A stretch of 64,000 nt of DNA from Pandoraea nosoerga (GCF_902459585.1 NZ_CABPSC010000004.1:62001-126000); one strand, 5' to 3'; shown: positions 1 to 8,600, numbered from the stretch's first letter. The notes: generated by a model not told the origin, from the letters alone. Numbers and translations are program-made.

Positions 1-261
1 ACCTGCGACATTCTGTCGCATTGACACGCTCGCGCATAAATTGGCAATCGCGTCACGGTGACGGTTTTCCGGGGCGACTTGTCCCGCCTCGAATTGTCTC
101 GAATTCGGCGCGAAGTCCGCGCATGACATGCCGCGACGCAGCACGGATGAGGGGTTTACGGCAAGTCAGCGAAGCGCATACTACTCATGCGTCTCGTCGA
201 TTCCGATAGCGTGAGTCGATGACCGGCAAGGCTACGAACACTAAACAACGCGAGGTAACTT
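1..261. other. Non-coding stretch before first gene
   Basis: I see no convincing gene here. A 13-base palindrome (CGTCAC-G-GTGACG, 51-63) and the direct repeat CTCGAATT near 90-105 are the only structures noticed. The promoter of the small gene starting at 262 should lie in this stretch, but I could not place it. Confidence 0.4.
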
Positions 262-447
262 ATGCACATCCGTTGGAAAAAAGTGTATTCGAGTGGTTGG
301 GGAACGATTCATCACGAAGCACCCCGTTCCCATCGCAGCGCGACCGAGCGCGAGCAACTCTTTCAACGTCTGTTGGCAATCGCGATCGCCTGTAGTGTCG
401 GCGGCTTCGTCCTCTTGTCAGTAGGCGCGGCCTTCCTGGGACGCTAA
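262..447 (+). CDS. Small single-span membrane protein, paralogue A
   Basis: Unknown 61-residue protein. The first 14 residues (MHIRWKKVYSSGWG) are followed by a charged, Ser/Arg-rich linker and one hydrophobic segment at about residues 37-59, so it is probably an inner-membrane protein with a short cytoplasmic N-terminus. The ATG has a well-placed GAGG about 8 bases upstream. The N-terminal motif IRW-x-K-x-YS-x-G-x-G recurs in the second small protein at 1015-1182, which has the same length class and architecture, so the two are paralogues. No function is known to me. Confidence comes from the ribosome binding site and the conserved paralogue. Confidence 0.65.
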   Translation: MHIRWKKVYSSGWGTIHHEAPRSHRSATEREQLFQRLLAIAIACSVGGFVLLSVGAAFLGR

Positions 448-1014
448 GTCACCCATCTTCCTTTTCGTGTGCGGCGCCGCCTCCGGCGGATTGCCGCACC
501 ACGTTGCCTCATTTACCTCCTCACCTCGTGCCCGGATCGGCGCGCCCGCTCGGACCCGTCCGGGCCGGCGGCGTTTCGGCGCCCGCTCTGCCTTGAGCGC
601 TTTGCCTGGATCATTTCAAACCGGCTCGCGCACGGAATTGAAACGTTTTGTTACAGCCGTTGCAGCGTCGGGAAATGTTGGGCAGCGCCCGTTTTCCATG
701 TTTTCGCGTGAAATGCCGTTAAAGTCCCGGGCAGACGGATGTTAAATCCGTTTATCGTGCGTCGGTTGCGTCGATATCCATCGCCAATGACGACGTCTTT
801 CTCGTGGTTTCTCCGCACCATTCGGCAAGTTCACGCTATTGCAATTCCACAAGAATAGTGACATCTTGAAGCGACGGCGCTATGTCGGAATTTCAGGTAT
901 TTCCGGTATCGGAAATCGCCGGATGCTCCGGATTGTCTTGCGTCTCGGAAGTTTCGATAAAGAAGAAAAAAGATCAGTCACGCGGGCCGCTTTGATTGTT
1001 TTGTGAGGTGCGTC
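448..1014. other. Long intergenic region between the two small paralogues
   Basis: No convincing gene is seen in these 567 bases. A nested GC-rich hairpin lies at 469-499 (GTGCGGC paired with GCCGCAC around an inner GCCGCC/GGCGG stem) just after the first small gene; it lacks a T-run, so it is not a classic terminator. The AT-richer part around 740-1000 probably carries the promoter of the gene at 1015. Confidence 0.4.
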
Positions 1015-1182
1015 ATGGAAATTCGCTGGGAGAAGCTGTACTCGGGCGGATTGGGTCGTTTCTACGACACTTCGGAGTCGAGCCGCCGTCGGGCACGGCG
1101 CGCACAACTGGCATGGTTCGGCGGCGTCATTTCGATCGGGGTTGTCATTGGCGCCATCGCGATCGCATGGCGCTGGATCTGA
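1015..1182 (+). CDS. Small single-span membrane protein, paralogue B
   Basis: Unknown 55-residue protein beginning MEIRWEKLYSGGLG, clearly related to the start of the protein at 262-447 (IRW, K, YS, G and G shared). An Arg-rich stretch at residues 24-29 is followed by a hydrophobic segment at about 31-52, ending AWRWI. The positive residues before the span predict the N-terminus in the cytoplasm. GAGGTG lies 5 bases before the ATG. Its TGA overlaps the ATG of the next gene (TGATG), so the downstream secreted protein is probably translationally coupled to it. No family function is recognised. Confidence 0.65.
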   Translation: MEIRWEKLYSGGLGRFYDTSESSRRRARRAQLAWFGGVISIGVVIGAIAIAWRWI

Positions 1183-1535
1183 TGTCCGGAATGCGGCATG
1201 TTCGCGTGGTCGCGCTGGGGCTGTCCGGCGTGGCGCTGAGTGCGTTCGTGCACGCGCAAACGCCTTCTGCCACGGCGCCGGCGGAACCGGTCGACGCGTC
1301 AGGGCGCGCGTGCGGGGCTATCCGGGCGCTGCCGGCCGACGTCACCCATTATCGCTACGAGGTGACCAACCTCTGCGCCCGCCAGATCACTTTTTCCTGG
1401 CGGTGCAATAGCACGCAGGCCGAGCAGTCTCTGGACGTAGCCGGCAAGGGCACCCAGCTCGCCACCTGCGTCAAGGCGAGCGGGGCGGCCGGGGAGATCG
1501 TATTCCGTTTCGGGCCACCGGGCACGGGCGACTGA
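1182..1535 (+). CDS. Small secreted four-cysteine protein
   Basis: Unknown 117-residue protein. Residues 1-25 form a signal peptide (positive start, hydrophobic core, VHA cleavage site). The mature part has four cysteines (about Cys44, 65, 75 and 96), which would suit two disulfides in the periplasm. The start chosen is the ATG overlapping the upstream stop; longer in-frame versions would bury the signal peptide. The coupling to the small membrane protein suggests the two are made together. I do not recognise a domain. Sec export is inferred from the leader only. Confidence 0.65.
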   Translation: MSGMRHVRVVALGLSGVALSAFVHAQTPSATAPAEPVDASGRACGAIRALPADVTHYRYEVTNLCARQITFSWRCNSTQAEQSLDVAGKGTQLATCVKASGAAGEIVFRFGPPGTGD

Positions 1536-1545
1536 CTCCCGTGCC

Positions 1546-1581
1546 CCCGTTGTCCCCGTTGTCCCCGTTGTTCCCGTTGCC
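1546..1581. repeat. 9-bp tandem array, 4 units
   Basis: Four units of CCCGTTGTC, the last two with one or two changes, start 10 bases after the stop of the secreted protein. It is one of several 9-bp arrays in the window and has no obvious coding or terminator function. Confidence 0.85.
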
Positions 1582-1829
1582 CGTTTCCTGCGTCCCGACC
1601 GGCGCGGCTCGCTGCCGCGGCCGGCGGATCCCTGCATCGGCCGCCGCATTCCTCCGGCAGTTCCGGCCAGAGCGTTGCCCGGTCGCCATGAGCGCGCGGA
1701 AATGGCTATCATGACGCCATACGGCGCGCCGCTCTCGCGCTCTCATGCTGCCACGCTGTCGCGAACCGCCGGCGCGCTTTGGTCCCCGACGTCGCGTCGA
1801 GAACGCCGACACAGCCTCCAAGGATCCCC

Positions 1830-3290
1830 ATGAACGATATCGTCACCCCGACCCAGCCGTCGCTCGACACCGCGACGTTGCGCGAATTCGTCGAACGGAA
1901 ATGGAACGATGAGATTCTCCACGCGCTGACCGACTACATTGCCGTGCCCGCCAAGAGCCCTGGCTTCGACGCCGACTGGGCGCGCAACGGCTATATCGAC
2001 CGCGTGGTGCGCGACGCGGCCCAGTGGGCCGAGCGCCAGCCGGTCAAGGGACTGAAGCTCGAGGTGATTCGTCTCGAAGGCCGCACGCCGGTGATCTTTT
2101 TCGAGGCGCCGGCCACGCGCTCGGGCAGCACTGAGACGATCGTGCTGTACGGCCACCTGGACAAACAGCCCGAGTTCGACGGCTGGCGCAAGGATCTCGG
2201 GCCATGGACGCCCAAATTCGAAGACGGCAAGCTGTATGGCCGCGGTGGCGCCGACGACGGCTATGCCATCTATTCGAGCGTGACGGCGCTCGCGGCGCTC
2301 GATGCGCAGGGCGTGGCGCGCCCGCGCTGCGTGGGGCTGATCGAGACCTGCGAAGAATCGGGCAGCTACGACCTGCTGCCCTACGTCGATGCGCTGCGCG
2401 ATCGGCTGGGCCGCGTCGGTCTGGTCGTCTGTCTGGACTCGGGCGCCGGCAATTACGATCAGCTCTGGCTGACGACCTCGCTGCGCGGCCTGATCTCGGG
2501 CAGCCTCGAGGTGCAGGTGCTCGACGAGGGCATCCACTCGGGCGGCTATGGCGGCATTGCGCCGTCGAGCTTCCGGATCATGCGGCAGTTGTTCGAGCGG
2601 CTGGAAGACGCGGGCAGCGGCAATGTGCTGCCCGAGGGTTTTCACAGCCCGATCCCGCTGCAGCGCCTGAAGGAAGCCGAGGCGACCGCTCGGATCCTGG
2701 GCGACGACGTCTGGAAGAAGGTGCCGTGGGCCTGCGGCCAGGACGGCCTGTCTGTTCTTCCGACCACGACCGATCCGAAGGAGGCGCTGCTCAATTCGAC
2801 GTGGCGTCCGTCGTTGTCAGTGACGGGCGCGGCGGGGCTGCCGGCGCTGGCCGATGCTGGCAACGTACTGCGTCCGCGTACCGCGTTCAAGCTCTCGCTG
2901 CGTCTGCCGCCGCTGGTCGACGCCGCGCAGGCCGTGGCCGAGCTCAAGTCGCTGCTCGAAGTCGACCCGCCGTACAACGCGAAGGTGACGTTCAAGCCGG
3001 ATGCCGGCGCAGCGTCGGGATGGAACGCGCCGGACGTGGCGCCGTGGCTCACCGCGGCGCTCAATGCGGCGTCGCAGCGCCACTACGGCGCGGACGTGGC
3101 CTACATCGGGCAAGGCGGCACGATCCCGTTGATGAATACGTTGCAGGCCGGTTTCCCGACGGCGCAGTTCATGGTGTGCGGCGTGCTCGGTCCGAAATCC
3201 AACGCGCACGGCCCGAACGAATTTCTGCATGTGCCATACGCGAAGAAGCTCACGGCCGCCGTCGCGGAAGTCATCGCGCTCGCGCCCTGA
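1830..3290 (+). CDS. M20 family metallopeptidase
   Basis: Probable zinc-dependent di- or oligopeptidase of the M20 family (carnosinase/DUG1-like), 486 residues, cytoplasmic as no leader is seen. Metal-site motifs are visible: GHLDKQ (His109, Asp111), GGADDGY (about Asp142/143), CEESGS (Glu175/176, general base plus ligand), and a late His in SNAHGPNEF. The dimerisation domain lies between about residues 225 and 400. The ATG at 1830 is preceded by AAGGAT and gives the usual family length; an in-frame start 51 bases upstream lacks a site. It converges on the amidohydrolase cluster but is not obviously part of it. Substrate is not evident. Confidence 0.9.
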   Translation: MNDIVTPTQPSLDTATLREFVERKWNDEILHALTDYIAVPAKSPGFDADWARNGYIDRVVRDAAQWAERQPVKGLKLEVIRLEGRTPVIFFEAPATRSGSTETIVLYGHLDKQPEFDGWRKDLGPWTPKFEDGKLYGRGGADDGYAIYSSVTALAALDAQGVARPRCVGLIETCEESGSYDLLPYVDALRDRLGRVGLVVCLDSGAGNYDQLWLTTSLRGLISGSLEVQVLDEGIHSGGYGGIAPSSFRIMRQLFERLEDAGSGNVLPEGFHSPIPLQRLKEAEATARILGDDVWKKVPWACGQDGLSVLPTTTDPKEALLNSTWRPSLSVTGAAGLPALADAGNVLRPRTAFKLSLRLPPLVDAAQAVAELKSLLEVDPPYNAKVTFKPDAGAASGWNAPDVAPWLTAALNAASQRHYGADVAYIGQGGTIPLMNTLQAGFPTAQFMVCGVLGPKSNAHGPNEFLHVPYAKKLTAAVAEVIALAP

Positions 3291-3316
3291 TCGCTCCGCG
3301 GGACGAGTCGGGTCGG

Positions 3317-3348
3317 ACGGGCCGCATCGGTGCGGCCCGTTCGGTTTT
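3317..3348. terminator. Intrinsic terminator between convergent genes
   Basis: A perfect 10-bp stem (ACGGGCCGCA/TGCGGCCCGT) with a TCGG loop is followed by TCGGTTTT. It lies between the M20 peptidase and the convergent amidohydrolase gene and would end transcription of the peptidase gene. Confidence 0.75.
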
Positions 3349-3374
3349 CCTGCGCCGCATGCCGCGCAATGCGG

Positions 3375-4628
3375 TCACAGGCGATGCGTGACGGCCGCGA
3401 GCACTTGGACGCCGCGCAGAAAATCCTCCATTTCCATGTGCTCCAGCGGGTTGTGCGAACCGTTCGCGTTGCGCACGAACACCATGCCGCTGGGAATGCC
3501 CGCGTTGGCGAAGATCGCCGCGTCGTGGCCCGCGCCGCTCGGCACGCGTTCCTGCGGCAAATCGAGGGCGCGGCAAGCTTCGGCCAGCAGCGACGATACA
3601 TGAGCGTCCATGGTCGCGGGCGCGGACGACAGACGCCGGTCGAAGACGAACCGCACGCCGCGATCGCGCTCGATGGCGCGGCACTCGGTGCGCATGAGCT
3701 CGTAGAACACATCGAGCGTATCCGGACTCTGGCTGCGCACTTCCAGGCTGAAGTCCACCTTGCCCGGAATGCGCGAGATGGCGTGCTCCGCGGGGTCCGT
3801 GCCGACGATGCCGGTCGTCACCACGAGATCGACGCCACGCTCGAGCAGCGCGCGCCAATGTTCGTCCAGACGCGTGATGAGATCCGCCACGGCGAACATG
3901 GCATCGTGGCGCAGCCAGCGCGGCACTGCCCCCGAGTGACCCGCTTCGCCAACGCATGACACGCGGTTATGCCGCACATTGCCGCGAATGCCCGGCACGA
4001 TCGCGACAGGCATGCCGCGCGCGATCATGACCGGGCCCTGCTCGATGTGCAACTCCAGCCAGGCCTTCGCGCGCGCCGCGTCGAACAGCACGGCGCCGCT
4101 GCGAATCGCCTCGACATCGGCGCCGGCCTGTGCCATGCATTGCGCGAGCGTGCGGCCGTGGGTGCGATGGGGCATGGCGAGGTCGGCGTCGTTGAGCTTG
4201 CCGAAGAGCGCACTCGATCCCATGTAGGCCTTGCCGAACCATGCGCTCTCTTCGCCGCGCAGTGCGAGTACCCGCGCCGGTGTGCCGCAGCGGCGTCCGC
4301 TGCGTTGCTGCTCCACGAGACAGAGCAGGCCCGCGACAATGCCGGCGAGCCCGTCGTAGTTCCCGCCTTGCGGCACCGAATCGAGATGCGAGCCGATCCA
4401 CGTGGCGGGGGCGTCGCCCGTGTCGTCGGGCAGCGTGAAGACGAGGTTGGCGGCGCGATCACGGGTGACCGTCAGCCCCTGGTGACCTGCCCAATCGGTG
4501 AGATACGACGCGGCGGCGTTCTCGCCTTCGCCGTAGCTGTCGCGCGTGATGCCGACGCCGTCGCTGCCGAGGCGGCGCAGGTCGGAGAAGAGTTGCTCGG
4601 CCAGTGGGGCCAGCGCGGTGAGTTCCAT
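3375..4628 (-). CDS. M20-type N-carbamoyl-amino-acid / allantoate amidohydrolase
   Basis: Probable Zn hydrolase of the hydantoinase/carbamoylase group (N-carbamoyl-L-amino-acid hydrolase, beta-ureidopropionase, allantoate amidohydrolase), 417 residues, the usual length. It splits an N-carbamoyl compound to amino acid, CO2 and ammonia. Visible ligands are GSHLDSVPQGGNYDG (His81, Asp92), RGEESAWF (Glu126/127), LHIEQGP and the C-terminal SHNPLEHM. It is the last gene of a leftward cluster after pyrD-like and pyrK-like genes, which suggests that N-carbamoyl-L-aspartate (ureidosuccinate) or a similar pyrimidine-ring product is its substrate; that is inference. The 96-base gap upstream contains a hairpin. 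Confidence 0.88.
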   Translation of the reverse strand: MELTALAPLAEQLFSDLRRLGSDGVGITRDSYGEGENAAASYLTDWAGHQGLTVTRDRAANLVFTLPDDTGDAPATWIGSHLDSVPQGGNYDGLAGIVAGLLCLVEQQRSGRRCGTPARVLALRGEESAWFGKAYMGSSALFGKLNDADLAMPHRTHGRTLAQCMAQAGADVEAIRSGAVLFDAARAKAWLELHIEQGPVMIARGMPVAIVPGIRGNVRHNRVSCVGEAGHSGAVPRWLRHDAMFAVADLITRLDEHWRALLERGVDLVVTTGIVGTDPAEHAISRIPGKVDFSLEVRSQSPDTLDVFYELMRTECRAIERDRGVRFVFDRRLSSAPATMDAHVSSLLAEACRALDLPQERVPSGAGHDAAIFANAGIPSGMVFVRNANGSHNPLEHMEMEDFLRGVQVLAAVTHRL

Positions 4629-4642
4629 GACTGTGCTTCTTT

Positions 4643-4660
4643 TCGCGACGTCGGTCGCGA
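4643..4660. other. Hairpin between pyrD-like and amidohydrolase genes
   Basis: A perfect inverted repeat, TCGCGAC-GTCG-GTCGCGA, sits 15 bases upstream of the amidohydrolase ATG. It has no T-run on the transcribed strand, so it may stabilise or process the mRNA rather than end it. Confidence 0.5.
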
Positions 4661-4724
4661 GGGTTGCGTTTTTGTCGACGCGTAGCGTTGCTGTGATGTG
4701 GCGTTGCGGCGGTGCGGCCGGTCG

Positions 4725-5675
4725 TCATCCCGACTGTTGCGCGAAGCGCAGCCAGCGGTCGGTGAGCTGTGCGTCGAGCGCCACGGCGCCGGTGAGTGCG
4801 GCGATCCGCTCGATGGCCTGCGCATCGCAATATGCGGCGAGCCCGTCGACGATGCGCCCCATGACGGCCGGGTCGCGAAACGACGCCGTGCCGACCTGCA
4901 CCGCGCTCGCGCCCGCGAGCAGAAATTCGATGGCATCGTCGGCCGTTGCAATGCCGCCGCAACCGATGATCGGAATGCGCACCGCGCGATGGCACTGATG
5001 CACCAGACGGATGGCGAGCGGCTTGATCGCGGGGCCCGACAGGCCGCCCATCACGTTGCCGAGCTTGGGCTTGCGCGTGCGCACGTCGATCGCCATGCCG
5101 AGTACCGTGTTGCCCATGACGATGGCGTCGGCGCCGGCGTCCTCGGCGGCGCGGGCGATGGGCGCGATCTGCCCCGCATTGGGCGTGAGCTTGACCCACA
5201 GCGGATGCGACGTGCGGCGGCGAATGGCGCTCACGGCCTTGTAGGTGCTCTCGGGCTGCATCGCGAACGCCATGCCGTCGGCCTCGAGATTGGGGCAGGA
5301 GATATTCGCCTCGATGGCCGCGACCTCGGGCAGCGACAGCGCGGCGCAGGCCTCGCCGAACGATTCCGCGGTATCGGCCGATACCGAGACCACGACCGGC
5401 GTATCGAAACGCGTGTAGGCGGGCAGCACTTCGCGCCGGTAGACGTCGAGCCCCTTGCTCGGAATCCCGATGGAATTGAGAATGCCGCTGGCGGTCTCCG
5501 CCACGCGTGGCGTGGGGTTGCCCGCACGTGTCGCGGGCGAGACGCTCTTGACGACGAGCGCACCGAGCCGGTTCAGGTCGAGCGCTTCGGCATATTCGAC
5601 AGCGAAGCAGCCCGAGGCCGGCATGACGGGATTGCGCAGCGTGAGCGCACCGAGGCGCACGGAAAGATCAGCCAA
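4725..5675 (-). CDS. Dihydroorotate dehydrogenase-like, class 1B catalytic subunit
   Basis: FMN-binding TIM-barrel protein of 316 residues that resembles the PyrD subunit of NAD-dependent (class 1B) dihydroorotate dehydrogenase. Motifs: NPVMPASG near the start, GNPTPRVAET and GILNSIGIP, NISCPN with the class 1 catalytic Cys, VKLTPN, GADAIVMGNT, and the phosphate-binding IIGCGGI. The start is TTG at 5675, 6 bases after GGGGAGG and overlapping the stop of the pyrK-like gene, which fits a coupled two-subunit enzyme. Proteobacteria normally make pyrimidines with a class 2 membrane PyrD, so this enzyme is probably accessory, for instance catabolic use of orotate as in Clostridium oroticum. A dihydropyrimidine dehydrogenase (PreA-like) is less likely because the ferredoxin tail is absent. 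Confidence 0.85.
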   Translation of the reverse strand: MADLSVRLGALTLRNPVMPASGCFAVEYAEALDLNRLGALVVKSVSPATRAGNPTPRVAETASGILNSIGIPSKGLDVYRREVLPAYTRFDTPVVVSVSADTAESFGEACAALSLPEVAAIEANISCPNLEADGMAFAMQPESTYKAVSAIRRRTSHPLWVKLTPNAGQIAPIARAAEDAGADAIVMGNTVLGMAIDVRTRKPKLGNVMGGLSGPAIKPLAIRLVHQCHRAVRIPIIGCGGIATADDAIEFLLAGASAVQVGTASFRDPAVMGRIVDGLAAYCDAQAIERIAALTGAVALDAQLTDRWLRFAQQSG

Positions 5676-6579
5676 AGTCCACCTCCCCGACGACGTCGCG
5701 AATCGGAAACACGGGGCCCTCGCGGCACACGCGCAGGAATTGCTTGTCGCCACCGCACTCGAACAGCCGCACGCACGACAGGCATACGCCCATGCCGCAC
5801 GCCATGCGCTGCTCCATCGCCACTTCGGCAGTGATCTGCGGCCGATTCGCGAGCACGCGCTGGAGCAGCATCAGCACGCGATGCGAGCCGCAGGTGTAGA
5901 CGGCGTCGTGAGGCGCGGCGTCGAGCAGCGCACGTACACGCGGCTCGAGCGCGTCGACGGCCGACGAGCCGTCGCTGTCGAACACACAATGCACGTCGGC
6001 AAGCGCACGGGCTTCGGGCGAGCGCAGGAACTCGTCGCGCATCAGATCGGACTGGCGGCGTGCGGACATGATCACGGTCAGTGCCACACCGGCCGCCGCC
6101 GCGCGTTGCACGAGCGGGGCCATGGTGGCCAGACCCACGCCGCGCGCCACGACCATTACGCGCTGCCAGCGCGGATCGAACGTGAACGTGTTGCCGAGCG
6201 GGCCGACGATGTCGAGCGACGCGTCTTCGCCCAGCGTGGCGAGCGCGCGCGTGCCCACGCCCGTCACGTTGTAGAGAAACTCGATCGTATCGGGCTCGGG
6301 GCCGGTCCCGTAGACGCTCATCGGGCGCAGCAGGAACGGGGCGTCGCTCTCGGTCACCGGGCATTTGAGCTGATAGAACTGACCCGGCTGCGTGGCAAGC
6401 GCGACGGGCGCCTCGGCCTGCAGACGGAGATAGCGGTAACGCGCATTCACCGCGTGGTGCGCCAGCACCCGGCAACGGTGCGTGGCCACCTTGCGCGTGG
6501 CACGCACTTCGGGGGCGCTCGACGCATCTCGGTCCGCCGGGCGGGCGGTGTCGAGGCGCGTCAGTGTGGCAACTGACAT
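5668..6579 (-). CDS. PyrK-like electron-transfer subunit (FAD, 2Fe-2S)
   Basis: A 303-residue flavin reductase-like protein resembling PyrK, which passes electrons between the PyrD FMN and NAD. It has the FAD motif RPMSVYG (RxxS type), a nucleotide-binding region (residues about 145-250), and a C-terminal cluster motif CGMGVCLSC followed by VCREGP, typical of the PyrK 2Fe-2S site. A 40-residue N-terminal extension precedes the reductase domain. The glycine motif before the NAD site reads VVARGVGLA rather than the usual GGGIG, which is unusual. GGAG lies 7 bases before the ATG, and the 3' end overlaps the pyrD-like start by 8 bases. Confidence 0.85.
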   Translation of the reverse strand: MSVATLTRLDTARPADRDASSAPEVRATRKVATHRCRVLAHHAVNARYRYLRLQAEAPVALATQPGQFYQLKCPVTESDAPFLLRPMSVYGTGPEPDTIEFLYNVTGVGTRALATLGEDASLDIVGPLGNTFTFDPRWQRVMVVARGVGLATMAPLVQRAAAAGVALTVIMSARRQSDLMRDEFLRSPEARALADVHCVFDSDGSSAVDALEPRVRALLDAAPHDAVYTCGSHRVLMLLQRVLANRPQITAEVAMEQRMACGMGVCLSCVRLFECGGDKQFLRVCREGPVFPIRDVVGEVDFG

Positions 6580-6650
6580 GGGAAAGCTCCGGGGGAAAAC
6601 GGTATCAAGGTGTGAAGGGCGCCGAGGGGACGGCGATGGGCGTCGTTGCG

Positions 6651-7913
6651 TCACTCGAGTTCGGCGCCCTTGAGTTCGGGAATCAGGAAGCGCGTGGCGA
6701 GCATGTCGAGCACGTAGAGGCTGGCGAGCAGCGCGATGGCGATCTGGAACGAGTAGCGGGCGGCGAGCGCGCCGACCACGAGGGGGCCAAGTCCGCCGAT
6801 GGCGCGCCCGATGTTCCACAACACGTTCTGCGCCGTGGCGCGTGCCGCCGTGGGATAGGCTTCGGACATCAGCGTGCCGTACCCGCCGACCATGCCGTTG
6901 ACGAACATCCCCATGAGCGCGCCCGCGAATAGCATCACCGTCGGATCGGTCAACTGGGCGTATGCGATCACCATGACCACCGCGCCGGCCTGATAGAGCA
7001 GGAAGGTCGGACGTCGGCCGATGCGATCGGCCAATTGCCCGAAGGCCCACACGCCGAACATCATTCCGAGCACGGTCGCGGCCGTCCACAGGCCCGACTT
7101 CGTCAGCGAGAAGCCGAGCTTCTGCGACAGGAACGTCGGCAGCCAGATCATGATGCCGTAGTAACCGAAGTTCTGGACCGAGCACAGGATCACGATGCCA
7201 AGGCTCACGCGGGTCGTGCGCGCGTCCCTGACCAGCAGCCGGAAGGCGTTGGCGCTGCCGTGGCCGCCGCTCACGCCGCCCGTGCGCCGCACGAAGACTT
7301 CCGGCTCGTGCAGCTTGTTGCGCAGCACCCAGGCCACGAGCGCCGGCAGCACGCCCACCAAGAACATGCCGCGCCAGCCGATGTGCGCGAGCAGCAGCGG
7401 CGTGAGGAGCGCGGCGGCGAGCACGCCCGTCTGCCAGCCCAGCGCCACATACGACGATACGCGCGCGCGTTTTGCGGCAGGCCACGCTTCGGCGGCAAGT
7501 GCCATGCCGATGCCGAACTCGCCGCCAAGACCGATGCCGGTGATCGTTCGATACACCAGCAAGTCCCAGAACCCCTGCGCGAGCGCGCACAGCCCCGTAA
7601 ACACCGCGAAGAGGAGAATCGTCCACGTGAGCATGCGCACGCGGCCATAGCGGTCCGATAGTGCGCCGAAGAGAATGCCCCCGGCGACGGCGCCGATGAG
7701 CGTCCAGGTCACGAGCGCGCCGGCCTGTCCGGGCGAGAGCTGCAACCCGGCCGTAATCGCCGGCAACATGAAGCCGAGGATCAGCAGATCGAAGCCGTCC
7801 ATCGCATAGCCGATGGCGGAGCCGGCGAGCGCTTTCCACGCATACGGCGTAACGGTGTCGGCACTGGCCGTATTGGCGCGTTGCGCGCTCGGCGTGTTGA
7901 GCTTGGCTTCCAT
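6651..7913 (-). CDS. MFS transporter, aromatic acid:H+ symporter-like
   Basis: A 420-residue inner-membrane carrier with about 12 spans. The N-terminal DGFDLLILGFMLP motif is typical of the AAHS and related sugar-acid/aromatic-acid symporters; GALSDRYGR after span 2 and GQLADRIGRRP after span 8 are the paired MFS loop motifs. AGGA precedes the ATG by 8 bases; longer in-frame starts have no site. It is the first gene of the leftward cluster, 71 bases before the pyrK-like gene, so it probably imports the substrate (perhaps orotate or another carboxylated ring). A palindromic operator lies about 160 bases upstream at 8071-8088. Confidence 0.88.
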   Translation of the reverse strand: MEAKLNTPSAQRANTASADTVTPYAWKALAGSAIGYAMDGFDLLILGFMLPAITAGLQLSPGQAGALVTWTLIGAVAGGILFGALSDRYGRVRMLTWTILLFAVFTGLCALAQGFWDLLVYRTITGIGLGGEFGIGMALAAEAWPAAKRARVSSYVALGWQTGVLAAALLTPLLLAHIGWRGMFLVGVLPALVAWVLRNKLHEPEVFVRRTGGVSGGHGSANAFRLLVRDARTTRVSLGIVILCSVQNFGYYGIMIWLPTFLSQKLGFSLTKSGLWTAATVLGMMFGVWAFGQLADRIGRRPTFLLYQAGAVVMVIAYAQLTDPTVMLFAGALMGMFVNGMVGGYGTLMSEAYPTAARATAQNVLWNIGRAIGGLGPLVVGALAARYSFQIAIALLASLYVLDMLATRFLIPELKGAELE

Positions 7914-8070
7914 GGTCGTTCCTGTGTCGGTTCGGATTGGGCGGTGAGGCGGTTGCCGAGGGATACGAACGCTGAATCGGACGCGCTGGCGCGTGTGCAG
8001 CGATGAAGCCGTCGGCGCAGCCCTCGACAAAGCCGAACGGGCTGTGGTGCTCAGGTGCCTGCAATAAAAA

Positions 8071-8088
8071 TGTCTAAATTTTTAGACA
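8071..8088. promoter_or_regulatory. Operator 1, upstream of MFS/pyrKD cluster
   Basis: TGTCTAAA-TT-TTTAGACA, a perfect 8-2-8 palindrome. Read toward the MFS gene it fills the 17-base space between a possible -35 (TTGTTT) and a TTTTTA -10, so a bound protein would block the promoter. The same palindrome occurs at 8583-8600 and 10040-10057. The rest of the gap 7914-8245 shows nothing else notable. Confidence 0.8.
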
Positions 8089-8245
8089 AACAAGATAAAA
8101 AAATTCAACGAATGGTCCGCGCTGGCCAGCCCGGCGACATCGCCGTGCCGGACAGAAAGCATGGCGCGCCGTTGCACTGCGCAGAATCGAGCGCCCTCGC
8201 GCGCCCGCGGCACCGTCCCGCACCCATTTTCCGCCGCCTGCGAAC

Positions 8246-8569
8246 TCACGCGTAGACCTCGGAGGAAAGTTGGGCCGCAAAAGCATTGAGCGCCGCGAGG
8301 AAACTGGCGTCCGAGGCGGCGGCCGCGTCGCGCAACATCGTGGCGTGGCCCTTGCAGCGGGCGAGAAACGCATGGAACGTTTCGCCGTTCGCGGCGACGC
8401 CGGACTGACGTTCCGCGAACGTCTGGGCCGCTTGCGCCAGCAGCAACAGCGCGGCGGACTCCCGCGTTGCCGTGCGGGACGCGTGCAGACAACGCGCCGC
8501 GAAATCCTCGATGTCGGACAGGCCGGCCGTGTCGCGCTGCAACCAGGCGCATGCAAGCTGCAGATCCAT
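8246..8569 (-). CDS. Small unknown protein with operator at its promoter
   Basis: Unknown 107-residue, mostly helical, Ala-rich cytoplasmic protein (MDLQLACAWLQRD...). No leader, membrane span or known motif is seen; two cysteines are present in the first half. The chosen ATG (8569) is 6 bases after GGAG; ATGs at 8572 and 8581 are also in frame. A copy of the regulon palindrome lies at 8583-8600, directly in front of the ribosome binding site. The gene sits between the MFS cluster and the porin in the same orientation, so it is probably co-regulated with them. Function cannot be assigned. Confidence 0.6.
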   Translation of the reverse strand: MDLQLACAWLQRDTAGLSDIEDFAARCLHASRTATRESAALLLLAQAAQTFAERQSGVAANGETFHAFLARCKGHATMLRDAAAASDASFLAALNAFAAQLSSEVYA

Positions 8570-8582
8570 CATGCTCTCCATG

Positions 8583-8600
8583 TGTCTAAATATTTAGACT
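8583..8600. promoter_or_regulatory. Operator 2, upstream of small unknown gene
   Basis: TGTCTAAA-TA-TTTAGACT, matching the palindrome at 8071-8088 in 17 of 18 positions outside the 2-base spacer difference. It lies within 5 bases of the ribosome binding site of the gene ending at 8246, where a bound repressor would block initiation. Confidence 0.78.

Noticed and set aside
3375-5675. Reading the pyrD-like gene as dihydropyrimidine dehydrogenase (PreA)
   Set aside because: It lacks the C-terminal ferredoxin domain and is paired with a PyrK-like 2Fe-2S protein rather than a PreT-like one; kept only as a minor alternative.
5668-8064. A single open frame of nearly 800 codons suggesting a fused reductase/transporter protein
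   Set aside because: The first 60 percent is an out-of-frame reading of the MFS gene in GC-rich DNA. The reductase has its own ATG and ribosome binding site at 6579.
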